NCBI GenBank assembly: GCA_022402535.1
Contig: JAKRSD010000007.1
Coordinates: 184,196-248,195, forward strand
Source: Flavobacteriales bacterium
Lineage (GTDB): Bacteria; Bacteroidota; Bacteroidia; CAIKAF01
DNA length: 64,000 nt
Direction: 5' to 3'
Shown here: positions 9,845-18,220 of the stretch, one piece after another
How the letters are laid out: each line of letters begins with the position of its first letter
Numbering within the stretch: the stretch's first letter is position 1
Notes under the pieces: model-generated
The model's input: only the letters and a program-made list of their open reading frames with translations
Database searches by the model: none
What the model was told of the DNA's origin: nothing
Made by a program: the position numbers and the translations under genes

Positions 9845-12800
9845 TTATTGTTTGATTAACGGCAGTGTTTTCGATTTTCCGCCGGACGTGAGGGTTACAA
9901 AATACATACCGGAGGCAAGTCCTTGTAAATCGATTTCCAAAACACCCTCCATAGGCTGTGCCGTCTGACTTCTTAACACCCGGCCTGACATATCCGTCAA
10001 CGTAAGGCGGACATCTTTCTGCCAATCCGGCGTAAAGGTGAGTGTTACATTATCCGAAGCAGGATTGGGAAAGAGATATAATGAGGAAAGTAGATTTTGT
10101 TCCTCTAATGAAGCATCATGCTGGGCAATGACCACAACAGTTCCCTGCACAGTAGTGGTACAGTTATAATTCACTGCTGTTAGGGTTACTGTATATACTC
10201 CAGGAGCCGTGTACACATAGTAAGGATTTGCTGCCGTTGTAAATCCGCTTCCGTCTCCAAAATTCCATAAATATGAAACGGCGTTAGTGCTTTGATTGGT
10301 AAACTGTGCCACCCCCGACAAACTCATATACACGGTATCCGTGGCATCAAACTGAGCCGAAAGGCCGATTGTGGGACAGTCCCACAACACATTAATCTGC
10401 TGTATGGAAGTGTCTTTGCATATTCCGTTATCGGCAAGCAGGAATATACTGTACAGTCCTGCCGCATTGTAGGTATGCGAGGCATTTTGACCGGGAGTGC
10501 CCGCAGAATTATCTCCAAAATTCCAGAAGTAATTTAATGTATTCAACGGATTGCTGGTGTTTACGGGGCTTACCAACTGTCCTACCTGCACGGTGGGCGG
10601 ATACGTAAAATTCGCAGTAGGGGCTATTTCCACCACAAGGCCCATATCATCAACAGCTGTACATCCAAACTGATTCGTTACGCTTACCTGATAGGTTCCG
10701 GCAACTGTGGTTTGTAAAAACTGGCTGTTCGTTCCGGTTGGATTTCCGTTTACCGTCCATTGGTAATTGATTCCCTGGCTACCGGCATTCAAAATCGGGA
10801 AGCTTTCGTTGGAACAAGCTAATAAATTGGGGCCCAGGTTCACCTGTGGATCGCTGATGCTCAGCAGCAAGGTATCCGTTCCCAGGCAACCGGTATTGCT
10901 GGTTACAGAAAGTGCATATACTCCGGGAGCCGATGTTTGAAGCAAGGGACTGTTCATGCCGATGGGATTACCGTTGAACGACCATTGATATAAAGAAGCA
11001 TTCGCAAATCCCGCATTTAACACCGGAAACGGAGAACTGATACAGATAGCCGTATCAGCACCGAGGTTGATCGGTAATGTGGATGCCACCAACACCTGAA
11101 TTTGATCGGAACCCACACATGAACCGCCATAACTAACCGTTACGCCGTACGTTCCCTCTCCGTTCGTCTGTAGCGTTTGTGTATTTCCACCGAATGGCGC
11201 TCCGTTTTTGGTCCAACTATAGGTGGCCCCCGGATTTGCTGCATTTAATATCGGAAGGGGATCGGTGAAACAGATGCCAATATCGGATCCCAGATTTACC
11301 GTAACGCTGTTGATCACATTCACTGTTTTTTTGGTGATATGTGTTCCACAGCATGAAGTGGTGACCAATTGAATTTCGTATGTACCGGGCGTATTAAAGG
11401 TTACTGCCGGCGGATTTTGTGCTGAAGAACCGGGCACAGAACCTCCGGGGAAAGTCCATTGATAAGACTGGGCTACCGGTTGGGTGGTAAACGTGATGCT
11501 TCCTCCCGCACAAATGGTTTCCTGACTTGCCTGAATGACAGGCGGTGTATATGGGTCGCGGATGGTTACAAAATTGGAATAGCGGTAAGGAACTCCGTCC
11601 GCCAACAAGGTGAGCGATCTGAAACCGGGGAGAAAATACGATACGGTATCCACCGCGGCACTTCCGAAGGAAGGAGTAGATGCGTAATCAAAGAGCCAAT
11701 TCAGAATTCCATTGGCCGTGGTGCTAATAATGACATCACTGTTTGTACAACCAAAATGGTTGACAAAAATGGGAGGTTCCGCGGGGTTATTGTTATTCAC
11801 CACAAAAACAGGTTCGCCGGTATTGGTCTGAAACAAAGTCATGGACAAACCCTCTGAACCCTGACCGCCCTGACCGCCCTGTCCGCCGTTGCCACCGTTT
11901 CCGCCGTTTCCGCCTTCGCCATTATTGCAGCTGTTAAAGTTGTTTGGCGCATCACCCAGTCGTCCGCCCGCACCCCCTGCTCCGCCAAGTCCGCCCGGAC
12001 CACCGGCACCCCCGATTCCACCCGAGCCACCCTGACCGGCCTGTAGTGTACAATCCTGTAGATATCCATTAAATCCGTTATTCCATACATATACGGCAAA
12101 GGAACCGCCTCCGCCTGAGCCTCCCAGACCGCCATAGCCTCCCTGTCCGCCTTCTCCGCCTCCACCGCCACCACCGCCGGTTCCTGCAGTGTTATATACT
12201 ACTGCGCAACCCAGCGGATTAATGGCTACAGGTTCGCAGCCTTTTCCACCGCCGCCGCCACCGCCGCCGCCGCCGGTTCCGTTAGCACCATTAGCGCCTG
12301 TAAAACCGGTAGTAGGCAAAAAATATCCTCCTACGTTAACCCCAAGACTTTGTGCCCCGGCAGCACCCGGCAATCCATCCGCCCCATTTGCACCGGATGC
12401 ACCGTGGTTTATCATCTGGGCTATACAGCTGGTATTTACGTACGTAAGTTCACAAACCCCGATACCTCCCACTCCGCCTGTTCCGGCTTGGGGACCCTGC
12501 CCATTAAGACCGGGTGCGCCGGGATTTGAAAATTCACTTCCAGGTTCTACTACACAAAAACCCAATGCGGTAGTTGTTTGATATCCTCCTTCCTGACCAC
12601 CCATGCCACCGTTTCCGCCGGCAAAGCTGCCCGGAAAAGTGCCGGAACCTCCTAAGCCTGGCTCGCGGCAACAGGTGCCTTCCCCTTCGCCCGGCTGACC
12701 GGCTCCGCCCGGTGCGCCGTTATCACCCGGTGCTCCGGCATTGCCGGGTAAGCCCGGAGAACCGTTTCCGGCAATAATCTGACATCGGGTAATGTTATAA

Positions 12801-13273
12801 TTTGAACATCCGTTAAGATAAATACCATAAACAGAAACGCCGTTTCCGGTGGCATTGGCAACGGTTATGGTTAAATCCTGTAACCGGAAAGCACTTGCAT
12901 TGACTCCCCTGAAAGCGGTTATACGGTTTGGAGAAGGTTCCACATTAAGCGCAGAGCGCTGTATAATCGTTTGGTAGGTATTACTTTTTATCCATTGAAC
13001 CGTCTCAAAACCACCCTCAATTGTGTAATTTGAAGTTAGCGTTACGGGTTCATTAATGGTATATGTTCCCTGAGCCATGCGCATGTGGTTATTAATGGGC
13101 GACATCAAGGTTAATCCGTATGTAAAAGAAGCCGGATTGGCCCGCGTTCCTGCAGAACCACTGTTAGCGCCATTAGGGGAAACATACACATAGCCGCATT
13201 CCTGGGCCTGTAAGCTTATAGATGAAATTATCAGAAAGAAAAAGGCAATTGCCCCCCGGAGCCGTGTATTCAT
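9845..13273 (-). CDS. Glycine-rich, PKD-domain surface protein with T9SS sorting domain
   Basis: 1142 residues. The start chosen is the ATG at 13273, because MNTRLRGAIAFFFLIISSISLQAQ split there is a clear signal peptide; the frame runs 108 codons further upstream without good cause. A short beta-helix-like N-terminal region (YVSPNGANSGSAGTRANP) is followed by a collagen-like or Gly-Gly-X-rich block at about residues 168-476. Next come Ig-like or PKD-related repeats with the pattern L-N-A-G plus Y-x-W-x-x-N-G, then two PKD domains (FWNFGDNSAG and LWNFGDGSG). The last 80 residues form a type A T9SS sorting domain (LYLFPNPASDNVTLTF to LPLIKQ). It is probably an exported, surface-attached structural or adhesive protein. 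No enzyme motif was seen. Confidence 0.85.
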   Translation of the reverse strand: MNTRLRGAIAFFFLIISSISLQAQECGYVYVSPNGANSGSAGTRANPASFTYGLTLMSPINNHMRMAQGTYTINEPVTLTSNYTIEGGFETVQWIKSNTYQTIIQRSALNVEPSPNRITAFRGVNASAFRLQDLTITVANATGNGVSVYGIYLNGCSNYNITRCQIIAGNGSPGLPGNAGAPGDNGAPGGAGQPGEGEGTCCREPGLGGSGTFPGSFAGGNGGMGGQEGGYQTTTALGFCVVEPGSEFSNPGAPGLNGQGPQAGTGGVGGIGVCELTYVNTSCIAQMINHGASGANGADGLPGAAGAQSLGVNVGGYFLPTTGFTGANGANGTGGGGGGGGGGKGCEPVAINPLGCAVVYNTAGTGGGGGGGGEGGQGGYGGLGGSGGGGSFAVYVWNNGFNGYLQDCTLQAGQGGSGGIGGAGGPGGLGGAGGAGGRLGDAPNNFNSCNNGEGGNGGNGGNGGQGGQGGQGSEGLSMTLFQTNTGEPVFVVNNNNPAEPPIFVNHFGCTNSDVIISTTANGILNWLFDYASTPSFGSAAVDTVSYFLPGFRSLTLLADGVPYRYSNFVTIRDPYTPPVIQASQETICAGGSITFTTQPVAQSYQWTFPGGSVPGSSAQNPPAVTFNTPGTYEIQLVTTSCCGTHITKKTVNVINSVTVNLGSDIGICFTDPLPILNAANPGATYSWTKNGAPFGGNTQTLQTNGEGTYGVTVSYGGSCVGSDQIQVLVASTLPINLGADTAICISSPFPVLNAGFANASLYQWSFNGNPIGMNSPLLQTSAPGVYALSVTSNTGCLGTDTLLLSISDPQVNLGPNLLACSNESFPILNAGSQGINYQWTVNGNPTGTNSQFLQTTVAGTYQVSVTNQFGCTAVDDMGLVVEIAPTANFTYPPTVQVGQLVSPVNTSNPLNTLNYFWNFGDNSAGTPGQNASHTYNAAGLYSIFLLADNGICKDTSIQQINVLWDCPTIGLSAQFDATDTVYMSLSGVAQFTNQSTNAVSYLWNFGDGSGFTTAANPYYVYTAPGVYTVTLTAVNYNCTTTVQGTVVVIAQHDASLEEQNLLSSLYLFPNPASDNVTLTFTPDWQKDVRLTLTDMSGRVLRSQTAQPMEGVLEIDLQGLASGMYFVTLTSGGKSKTLPLIKQ

Positions 13274-13281
13274 TACTTTTG
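13249..13281 (+). promoter_or_regulatory. Promoter of the gamma carbonic anhydrase gene
   Basis: TTG at 13249-13251 and TACTTTTG at 13274-13281 (exact TAnnTTTG) are 22 bases apart, with the ATG 35 bases downstream of the -7 element. The promoter overlaps the first codons of the divergent glycine-rich gene. Confidence 0.5.
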
Positions 13282-13315
13282 AAACCGAATTTTGAACGGA
13301 TAAAATTATAAAATT

Positions 13316-13834
13316 ATGGCTACAATAATCCCGGTTAACAAAAAAGAACCCGTTTTGGGCGATAATTGCTTCGTGGCAGAAAATGCAACCCTGATTGGAG
13401 ATTTGGTTTGTGGCCAAGAATGCAGCTTTTGGTTTACCGCTGTGGTACGGGCCGATGTGCATTATATCCGTATGGGAAACCGTGTAAATGTGCAGGATGG
13501 CGCCGTGCTTCATTGCACCTACCAAAAACATCCGCTTAACATTGGGAATAATGTGTCGATAGGACACAGGGCCCTGGTGCATGGATGCACAATTCATGAT
13601 AATGTTCTCATCGGTATGGGAGCTATCGTGATGGATGGTGTGGTGGTGGAATCGAATTGTATTATTGCGGCGGGTGCCGTAGTGCTTGAAGGCACACGGG
13701 TAGAATCGGGCAGCGTGTATGCCGGCGTACCGGCCAAAAAAGTGAAATCCATTACCCCCGAACTAGTTAAAGGCGAAATAGAACGCATTGCCAACAATTA
13801 CGTGTTCTATTCGTCCTGGTTCAAAAACCCTTAA
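13316..13834 (+). CDS. Gamma-class carbonic anhydrase family protein (left-handed beta-helix)
   Basis: A 172-residue hexapeptide-repeat protein of the YrdA/PaaY/gamma carbonic anhydrase family, a trimer with zinc sites between subunits. The three His ligands of the family are present: H in V-L-H-C-T near residue 67, and the pair in GHRALVHGC near residues 88-93. The N-terminal pattern P-V-L-G-D-N-C-F-V-A-E-N-A and the fold repeats I-G-x-x-x are typical. Members may hydrate CO2 or have only residual activity, and the sequence alone cannot tell. It lies in a block with a beta carbonic anhydrase and a SulP transporter, which supports a role in inorganic carbon handling, but it has its own promoter and is not tightly linked. 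Confidence 0.85.
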   Translation: MATIIPVNKKEPVLGDNCFVAENATLIGDLVCGQECSFWFTAVVRADVHYIRMGNRVNVQDGAVLHCTYQKHPLNIGNNVSIGHRALVHGCTIHDNVLIGMGAIVMDGVVVESNCIIAAGAVVLEGTRVESGSVYAGVPAKKVKSITPELVKGEIERIANNYVFYSSWFKNP

Positions 13835-13868
13835 GATTGGGATAAACTGATGGTTCGAAAAACAGAAA

Positions 13869-13902
13869 TTTGTTCAAGTGAATGTTCTTTCTTTTACCTT
13901 TA
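13869..13902 (+). promoter_or_regulatory. Promoter of the small-ORF/carbonic anhydrase/SulP operon
   Basis: TTTG at 13869-13872 and TACCTTTA at 13895-13902 (7 of 8 to TAnnTTTG) are 22 bases apart. The -7 element ends only 8 bases before the ATG at 13911, so the message would be nearly leaderless. Confidence 0.45.
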
Positions 13903-13910
13903 CCAAACCA

Positions 13911-14306
13911 ATGAACAAACCGAACCGTAACGCTTTTGATAAATTTCAAAGAGTCATATCTCTCATTTTGGGGATTTTGATACTGAATCTTTGCGCACAG
14001 GTGCCCTCTCACAAGTATCCATACAGCATAGTCAAATCTTCTGAAAAATCATACCCTTCGTTCGACAATCACTTTATATTAGAAGCGGTAGCAAACTGGC
14101 TACTCGAAAACAACACTCAAATACCCGACAATACCTCTTCCGGTTTATCGGAAGAATTAAATGAAAACCACGTGAACTGGTTTCATTCTCCCATGTGGGA
14201 ATCTTTCGGATTTTCTGAAACATTAATTTCCTCTGTTACCGAATCTGTCGAAGTGCATTATTCTCTTTGTCAGGACCTCAGGTTTTCACCTCCACCCGAG
14301 GCATAA
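13911..14306 (+). CDS. Small exported protein of unknown function upstream of beta carbonic anhydrase
   Basis: 131 residues from the ATG at 13911; a GTG at 13878 is in frame, but it overlaps the promoter. The basic N-terminus (MNKPNRNAFDKFQR) is followed by a hydrophobic stretch ending LILNLCAQ, so it is probably exported or membrane-anchored. The rest is polar with several His, Trp and Phe residues and ends in FSPPPEA. I recognise no family. It sits at the head of the carbonic anhydrase-SulP operon, separated from it by a short hairpin region. A similar-sized exported protein heads the RND operon at 17749, in the same layout. Possible roles are a leader whose translation affects the downstream genes or an accessory envelope protein; both are inference. 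Confidence 0.6.
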   Translation: MNKPNRNAFDKFQRVISLILGILILNLCAQVPSHKYPYSIVKSSEKSYPSFDNHFILEAVANWLLENNTQIPDNTSSGLSEELNENHVNWFHSPMWESFGFSETLISSVTESVEVHYSLCQDLRFSPPPEA

Positions 14307-14345
14307 AGCCAAGTATTCGTTTTCTTTTTTCGCCCGTGTAGGGGC
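14300..14345 (+). promoter_or_regulatory. Hairpins between small ORF and beta carbonic anhydrase (possible attenuator)
   Basis: GGC-ATAAA-GCC at 14300-14310 spans the stop codon. GCCC-GTGTAG-GGGC at 14332-14345 is followed by a T/A-rich stretch. The stems are short and the T-run is broken by A residues, so this is a weak terminator at best. It is listed because the RND leader at 18139-18187 has the same order and the same GTGTA in the second hairpin. Confidence 0.35.
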
Positions 14346-14373
14346 TATTTATTTCATTTAAAATTATGTATTT

Positions 14374-15021
14374 ATGCCAAAATCGTATCAAAACTTATTT
14401 GAAGGGAACCGCAATTGGGTGAACGCCAAACTAGAGAGTGATCCTGCATTTTTTGAGAATTTATCAAAAGGGCAAAAGCCGCCATTTCTGTGGATAGGGT
14501 GTTCGGACAGCCGAGTGCCCGCCAATGAAATTACCAATACCGACCCGGGTGAAATTTTTGTACACCGCAATATTGCCAATATGGTGGTGCATACCGATAT
14601 GAGCATGCTCAGTGTGCTCGACTATTCGGTAAATGTGCTCGAAGTACGCCATGTAATTGTGTGCGGACATTATGGATGCGGCGGAGTAATTGCCGCTATG
14701 GGAAACAAATCTGTAGGAATTATTGATAACTGGCTGCGCCATATTAAAGATGTGTATCGTTTTCATCGTGATGAACTGGATGCCATAAACGATGATAAAG
14801 CCCGTGCCGACCGTTTTGTGGAACTCAACGTAATAGAGCAGGTATATGACTTATGCAAAACTTCCATTGTGCAAAATGCATGGGCAAACGGCAGATTTCT
14901 TCAGGTGCATGGGCTAGTGTACGATGTAGCCAATGGAATTCTGAAAGATTTACATGTTACCGTTTCGGGCGACAGCGAAATGGAAAAAATTTATGTGTTT
15001 GACAAAGGGATCGTGAAATAG
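14374..15021 (+). CDS. Beta-class carbonic anhydrase
   Basis: Zinc enzyme interconverting CO2 and bicarbonate. Length 215 residues, normal for the beta class. The ligand motif C-S-D-S-R (near residue 43, with the catalytic Asp-Arg pair) and the second ligand segment V-C-G-H-Y-G-C-G-G (near residue 96) are both intact. It has no signal peptide, so it is cytosolic. It is followed after 30 bases by a SulP anion transporter. This pairing is known in several phyla and suggests that the transporter moves bicarbonate, with the enzyme converting it at the membrane; the substrate is inference. The gene lies behind a small exported-protein gene and a hairpin region. Confidence 0.95.
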   Translation: MPKSYQNLFEGNRNWVNAKLESDPAFFENLSKGQKPPFLWIGCSDSRVPANEITNTDPGEIFVHRNIANMVVHTDMSMLSVLDYSVNVLEVRHVIVCGHYGCGGVIAAMGNKSVGIIDNWLRHIKDVYRFHRDELDAINDDKARADRFVELNVIEQVYDLCKTSIVQNAWANGRFLQVHGLVYDVANGILKDLHVTVSGDSEMEKIYVFDKGIVK

Positions 15022-15051
15022 AGGTTCTCAAAATATTTTTATAAAAATTGT

Positions 15052-16626
15052 ATGGCTGAAAATAACTTCAACCTGTTTAAAAATTTCAAATCCGATTTGC
15101 CCGCCGGTCTGGTGGTATATCTGGTAGCCCTGCCCCTTTGTCTGGGTGTGGCCCTGGCCTCTACCGGCAAACCCGATTATCTGTTTGCCGGCATTATCGC
15201 CGGTGTGGTGGGTGGTATCGTGGTGGGTGCACTCAGCGGTTCTTCATTGGGAGTTTCAGGACCGGCAGCCGGGTTGGTGGTTATCGTACTTAACGCCATT
15301 TCAACCCTCGGGAGCTTTGAAGCGTTTCTTTTGGCTGTTGTATTGGCAGGGGCCATACAACTGATTGCAGGCTTTGTAAACGCCGGGATCATCGGGTATT
15401 ACTTCCCTTCTTCCGTGATTAAGGGCATGTTGGCAGCCATAGGAATCACCCTGGTGCTCAAAGAAATTCCACATGCCTTGGGCTACGATGAAGATTTTAT
15501 GGGCGATGAAGCCTTTCTGCAAAAAGACGGACACAATACGTTTACCGAAATTTATCATGCATTCCGATACAGCAGCGTAGGGGCAATTATTATTTCTGTC
15601 GTTTCCATCGGATTACTGCTGTTGTTTGACCGGCCTTTTATGAAAAAAATCGGGCTGTTTAAATTTCTTCCGGGAGCTTTATTTGTGGTCATCACAGGTA
15701 TTGTATTGAATATAATTTTCGGAGTCGTGGCTCCCGAATGGGTTATGGCCGGCAAACACCTGGTTCAGTTGCCGGTGGCGTCTTCACCTTCGGAATTTAT
15801 CAGCTTTTTCCGTATGCCCGATTTCAGTGCATTCAGCAATCCCAATGTGTATGTAGTGGCTTTCACACTGGCTATTATTGCCAGTCTGGAAACTCTGCTT
15901 TCCGTAGAAGCAACCGACAAACTCGACCCCTATAAACGCAATACACCCACCAACCGCGAGCTTAAAGCACAGGGCATCGGAAATATGGTTTCCGGATTAA
16001 TAGGCGGTTTGCCCGTTACCCAGGTAATTGTGCGTAGCTCGGCCAATATCGAATCGGGCGGAAAAACCAAAATGGCCACAATCATACATGGTGCCATTTT
16101 ACTTTTATCGGCGGTGTTTATTCCGTATTATCTTAATTTTATTCCACTGGCTTCATTAGCAGCCGTGTTGCTGATGGTGGGTTACAAACTTTCTAAAGTG
16201 TCTTTATATAAATCCATGTTCAAACTGGGTTGGGATCAGTTTATCCCTTTTGTGGTAACCGTGGTGGCCATCTTATTTACCGATTTGTTAAAAGGTATAG
16301 GAATCGGAATGGTGGTGGCGATTTTCTTTATTCTTCGTAAAAACTACAAACATTCATATTCCTACAAAACGGAAACCCAACTAGAAGGAGAAGTAATCAC
16401 GATTCGTTTATCGGAAGAAGTTACCTTTTTAAACAAAGGCAGCATTCAGCTTACGTTAGACAAACTGCCTAACGGATGTACCGTAATTATTGACGGTTCT
16501 AAATCGAAAAACATTGATTACGATGTATTGGAAATCATACAGGATTTCAAAAATCATTCGGCACCCAATCGGGGCATAACAGTAGAAACTATCGGAATTA
16601 AAGATGTAACCGTAACGGGACATTAG
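15052..16626 (+). CDS. SulP family anion transporter with STAS domain (probable bicarbonate or sulfate)
   Basis: 524 residues. The N-terminal half has the SulP signature region (LPAGLVVYLVALPLCLGVALAS) and about 12-14 hydrophobic membrane segments. It includes a glycine-rich G-L-I-G-G-L-P-V-T-Q and a conserved S-A-N-I-E-S-G-G-K-T stretch. The last about 85 residues form a cytoplasmic STAS domain (I-I-D-G-S-K-S). SulP members carry sulfate, bicarbonate or other anions. Coupling with the beta carbonic anhydrase 30 bases upstream favours bicarbonate uptake, but this cannot be read from the protein itself. A strong hairpin at 16659-16680 ends the operon. Confidence 0.92.
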   Translation: MAENNFNLFKNFKSDLPAGLVVYLVALPLCLGVALASTGKPDYLFAGIIAGVVGGIVVGALSGSSLGVSGPAAGLVVIVLNAISTLGSFEAFLLAVVLAGAIQLIAGFVNAGIIGYYFPSSVIKGMLAAIGITLVLKEIPHALGYDEDFMGDEAFLQKDGHNTFTEIYHAFRYSSVGAIIISVVSIGLLLLFDRPFMKKIGLFKFLPGALFVVITGIVLNIIFGVVAPEWVMAGKHLVQLPVASSPSEFISFFRMPDFSAFSNPNVYVVAFTLAIIASLETLLSVEATDKLDPYKRNTPTNRELKAQGIGNMVSGLIGGLPVTQVIVRSSANIESGGKTKMATIIHGAILLLSAVFIPYYLNFIPLASLAAVLLMVGYKLSKVSLYKSMFKLGWDQFIPFVVTVVAILFTDLLKGIGIGMVVAIFFILRKNYKHSYSYKTETQLEGEVITIRLSEEVTFLNKGSIQLTLDKLPNGCTVIIDGSKSKNIDYDVLEIIQDFKNHSAPNRGITVETIGIKDVTVTGH

Positions 16627-16651
16627 ACCCAAGAACCCTGCATTTCAATAA

Positions 16652-16684
16652 CAAAAAAAGAGCCGGACATGTCCGGCTCTTTCT
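16652..16684. terminator. Bidirectional intrinsic terminator after the SulP gene
   Basis: Perfect 22-base palindrome AGAGCCGGAC-AT (mirrored) at 16659-16680, preceded by an A-run and followed by TTTCTCT. It can end both the plus-strand SulP operon and the minus-strand DUF2911 gene ending at 16707. Confidence 0.85.
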
Positions 16685-16706
16685 CTATTAAATAAAGCGA
16701 TTGGAA

Positions 16707-17582
16707 TTATTTTTTTCCTTTCCCTTTGGGGGCAAAAGCAGCCCAATCAATCACCGCTTTTTCAATTTCTGCTTTATAGGCATCATAAAAACCGCTGGGA
16801 TTTTTTTCACCGTTTGCTTTAGCCTCAGCAGCCCATTGATAGGCACCGGCATTATCCCCTTTTTTAGCCAGAATCTGGGCTTTTACCCACTTATTAAAAA
16901 AGTGATCTTTCAGGCTGATGGACTGATCTATCCACGCCAAGGCTTTATCGGCATTCAATCCGTTGGCATTGCTGTAGCGGGCAGCCTGGGCCAGATCGTA
17001 CCACAAACCGCCGGTTTTGCGCTCAAACGCCGCCAGATTGGCTTCGGCGTTTTTCACGGAATTGGTTTTAAACCCAAAACTTACGCGGGTTTTTTCCCAG
17101 GTGATATGCACCATTCCTTCATTATCCGAAACCGGATCAACCGTAAACTCCAGACGTTCTTTAAATTCGGGTGCGGCTGTGGCTTTTGCTTTAAAACGCA
17201 ACACATCCAGCGACTCTTTATAGTCGGTGCTTCCTTTTTGACCTTCGTTGGTGTTGATGATGATCGTCCATTCATTAGCCGAAGGAATGGTAAACAACGC
17301 ATACTCACCGGCAGCAATGGTTTTACCGGCTATTTCTACCTCTTTACCAAAAGTAATGGCTGTGGCAGAATTCGCTCCCGTGCGCCATACTTTATCCATG
17401 GGTACCAAACCGCCCCATATTTTACGGCCGGCAACAGCAGGACGAGAATATTCGATGGTTACGTCGGTTAAACCCACACGCTGTTCCACCTTGGCTTTAG
17501 GACTGGGAACGGGAAGTTCCAATTGGGCAAATAATAGTCCTGTTGATAAGGCCATGGTCATAGTCATCAGTGTTCTTTTCAT
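16707..17582 (-). CDS. DUF2911 domain-containing exported protein
   Basis: 291 residues. The start is the ATG at 17582, giving MKRTLMTMTMALSTGLLFAQ, a good signal peptide; 20 codons of open frame upstream were rejected. Residues about 25-165 match the DUF2911 pattern: P-S-P-K-A-K-V-E-Q-R-V-G, then E-Y-S-R-P-A-V-A-G-R-x-I-W-G-G-L-V-P and W-R-T-G-A-N. The C-terminal part contains short helical repeats like tetratricopeptide units and ends in KGKGKK. DUF2911 proteins are common exported proteins of Bacteroidota with no known biochemical role. The gene shares its terminator with the SulP operon and is divergent from the RND operon; no functional link is visible. Confidence 0.85.
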   Translation of the reverse strand: MKRTLMTMTMALSTGLLFAQLELPVPSPKAKVEQRVGLTDVTIEYSRPAVAGRKIWGGLVPMDKVWRTGANSATAITFGKEVEIAGKTIAAGEYALFTIPSANEWTIIINTNEGQKGSTDYKESLDVLRFKAKATAAPEFKERLEFTVDPVSDNEGMVHITWEKTRVSFGFKTNSVKNAEANLAAFERKTGGLWYDLAQAARYSNANGLNADKALAWIDQSISLKDHFFNKWVKAQILAKKGDNAGAYQWAAEAKANGEKNPSGFYDAYKAEIEKAVIDWAAFAPKGKGKK

Positions 17583-17731
17583 CTCAAAATAATATTGTTT
17601 AAGTTCATAAAAGTAACCTAAATTCACAGAAAAGGTTGCCAATAAGTTCGTTTTACATCTCGATTTGCTCGCAAATGTTAATGAATATTTAAACCTATAG
17701 GGTGATAACGTGTTATAAAAACTGAATGTAG

Positions 17732-17739
17732 TACTTTTG
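17732..17739 (+). promoter_or_regulatory. -7 promoter element of the RND operon leader ORF
   Basis: TACTTTTG, an exact TAnnTTTG, ends 9 bases before the ATG at 17749. No good TTTG lies at the -33 position, so an activator may be needed. The nearly absent leader matches the geometry of the small ORF at 13911. Confidence 0.45.
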
Positions 17740-17748
17740 GCTCGCTAA

Positions 17749-18156
17749 ATGAAAAAGGGGATTTTTACATTTTTGTTTCTATCGGTTTTGGCATCGGGAA
17801 TCTCCTTTTGCCGAACTCTCAGTCCATTTGAAAAAATGGCAGAAACCACCGTCATTTCCCACGAAACGCAAATATGTGATGCGCATTTGGGTGATGTTTC
17901 GGACAATCACTCCGATATCATTTACGAAGATTGGACATTCAACCGCCTTATTTTATCGAGAACCCGAAGAGTTGAAAACAACCGCAGAAAATCAGGCCGT
18001 TTTTTAAAGCAGGATTCCGTAGTAGAATTAGTGGGGTCATTTCACTCCTCATTAATTCAATTAATAAATCACTCCAATTTTTTATTTTTTAAAGAAAATA
18101 ACTTGACGGCGAAGCCGGGTTATTACAATTTTATTTTTAGGCTCACGCCTTTTTAA
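17749..18156 (+). CDS. Small exported protein of unknown function heading the RND efflux operon
   Basis: 135 residues with a clear signal peptide (MKKGIFTFLFLSVLASGISF). The mature part is polar with several His and a central arginine-rich stretch (SRTRRVENNRRKSGR). It ends PGYYNFIFRLTPF. I recognise no family. It is not obviously homologous to the 131-residue protein at 13911, but it occupies the same place: promoter almost touching the ATG, similar length, terminator-like hairpins at the end, then the main operon. The last codons lie inside the first hairpin (18139-18150), so translation termination could affect folding there. Function unknown. Confidence 0.6.
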   Translation: MKKGIFTFLFLSVLASGISFCRTLSPFEKMAETTVISHETQICDAHLGDVSDNHSDIIYEDWTFNRLILSRTRRVENNRRKSGRFLKQDSVVELVGSFHSSLIQLINHSNFLFFKENNLTAKPGYYNFIFRLTPF

Positions 18157-18187
18157 GCCCTTTACCCTTGTGTAACAAGGATTTTTT
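18139..18187 (+). terminator. Two tandem terminator-like hairpins before the RND genes (possible attenuator)
   Basis: AGGC-TCAC-GCCT at 18139-18150 is followed by TTTTT and overlaps the end of the small ORF. CCTTGT-GTA-ACAAGG at 18166-18180 is followed by ATTTTTT. The second has a perfect 6-bp stem and a T-run, a plausible intrinsic terminator placed 40 bases before the adaptor gene. Confidence 0.5.
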
Positions 18188-18220
18188 CGTTTTTATTTTT
18201 TAATCATTAATTTATTTAAA

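Noticed and set aside
12189..12581. Proline-rich plus-strand open frame of 130 codons
   Set aside because: It is the reverse complement of the glycine-rich block of the minus-strand T9SS gene; Gly codons read as Pro and Ala. No start context or homology.
13274..13597. 108-codon upstream extension of the glycine-rich T9SS gene
   Set aside because: It is antisense to the gamma carbonic anhydrase gene and would bury the signal peptide; the ATG at 13273 is clearly the start.
16701..17471. Plus-strand open frame of 256 codons
   Set aside because: Antisense shadow of the DUF2911 gene, which has a signal peptide, a family match and codon bias; the shadow is Phe/Gly-rich without domains.
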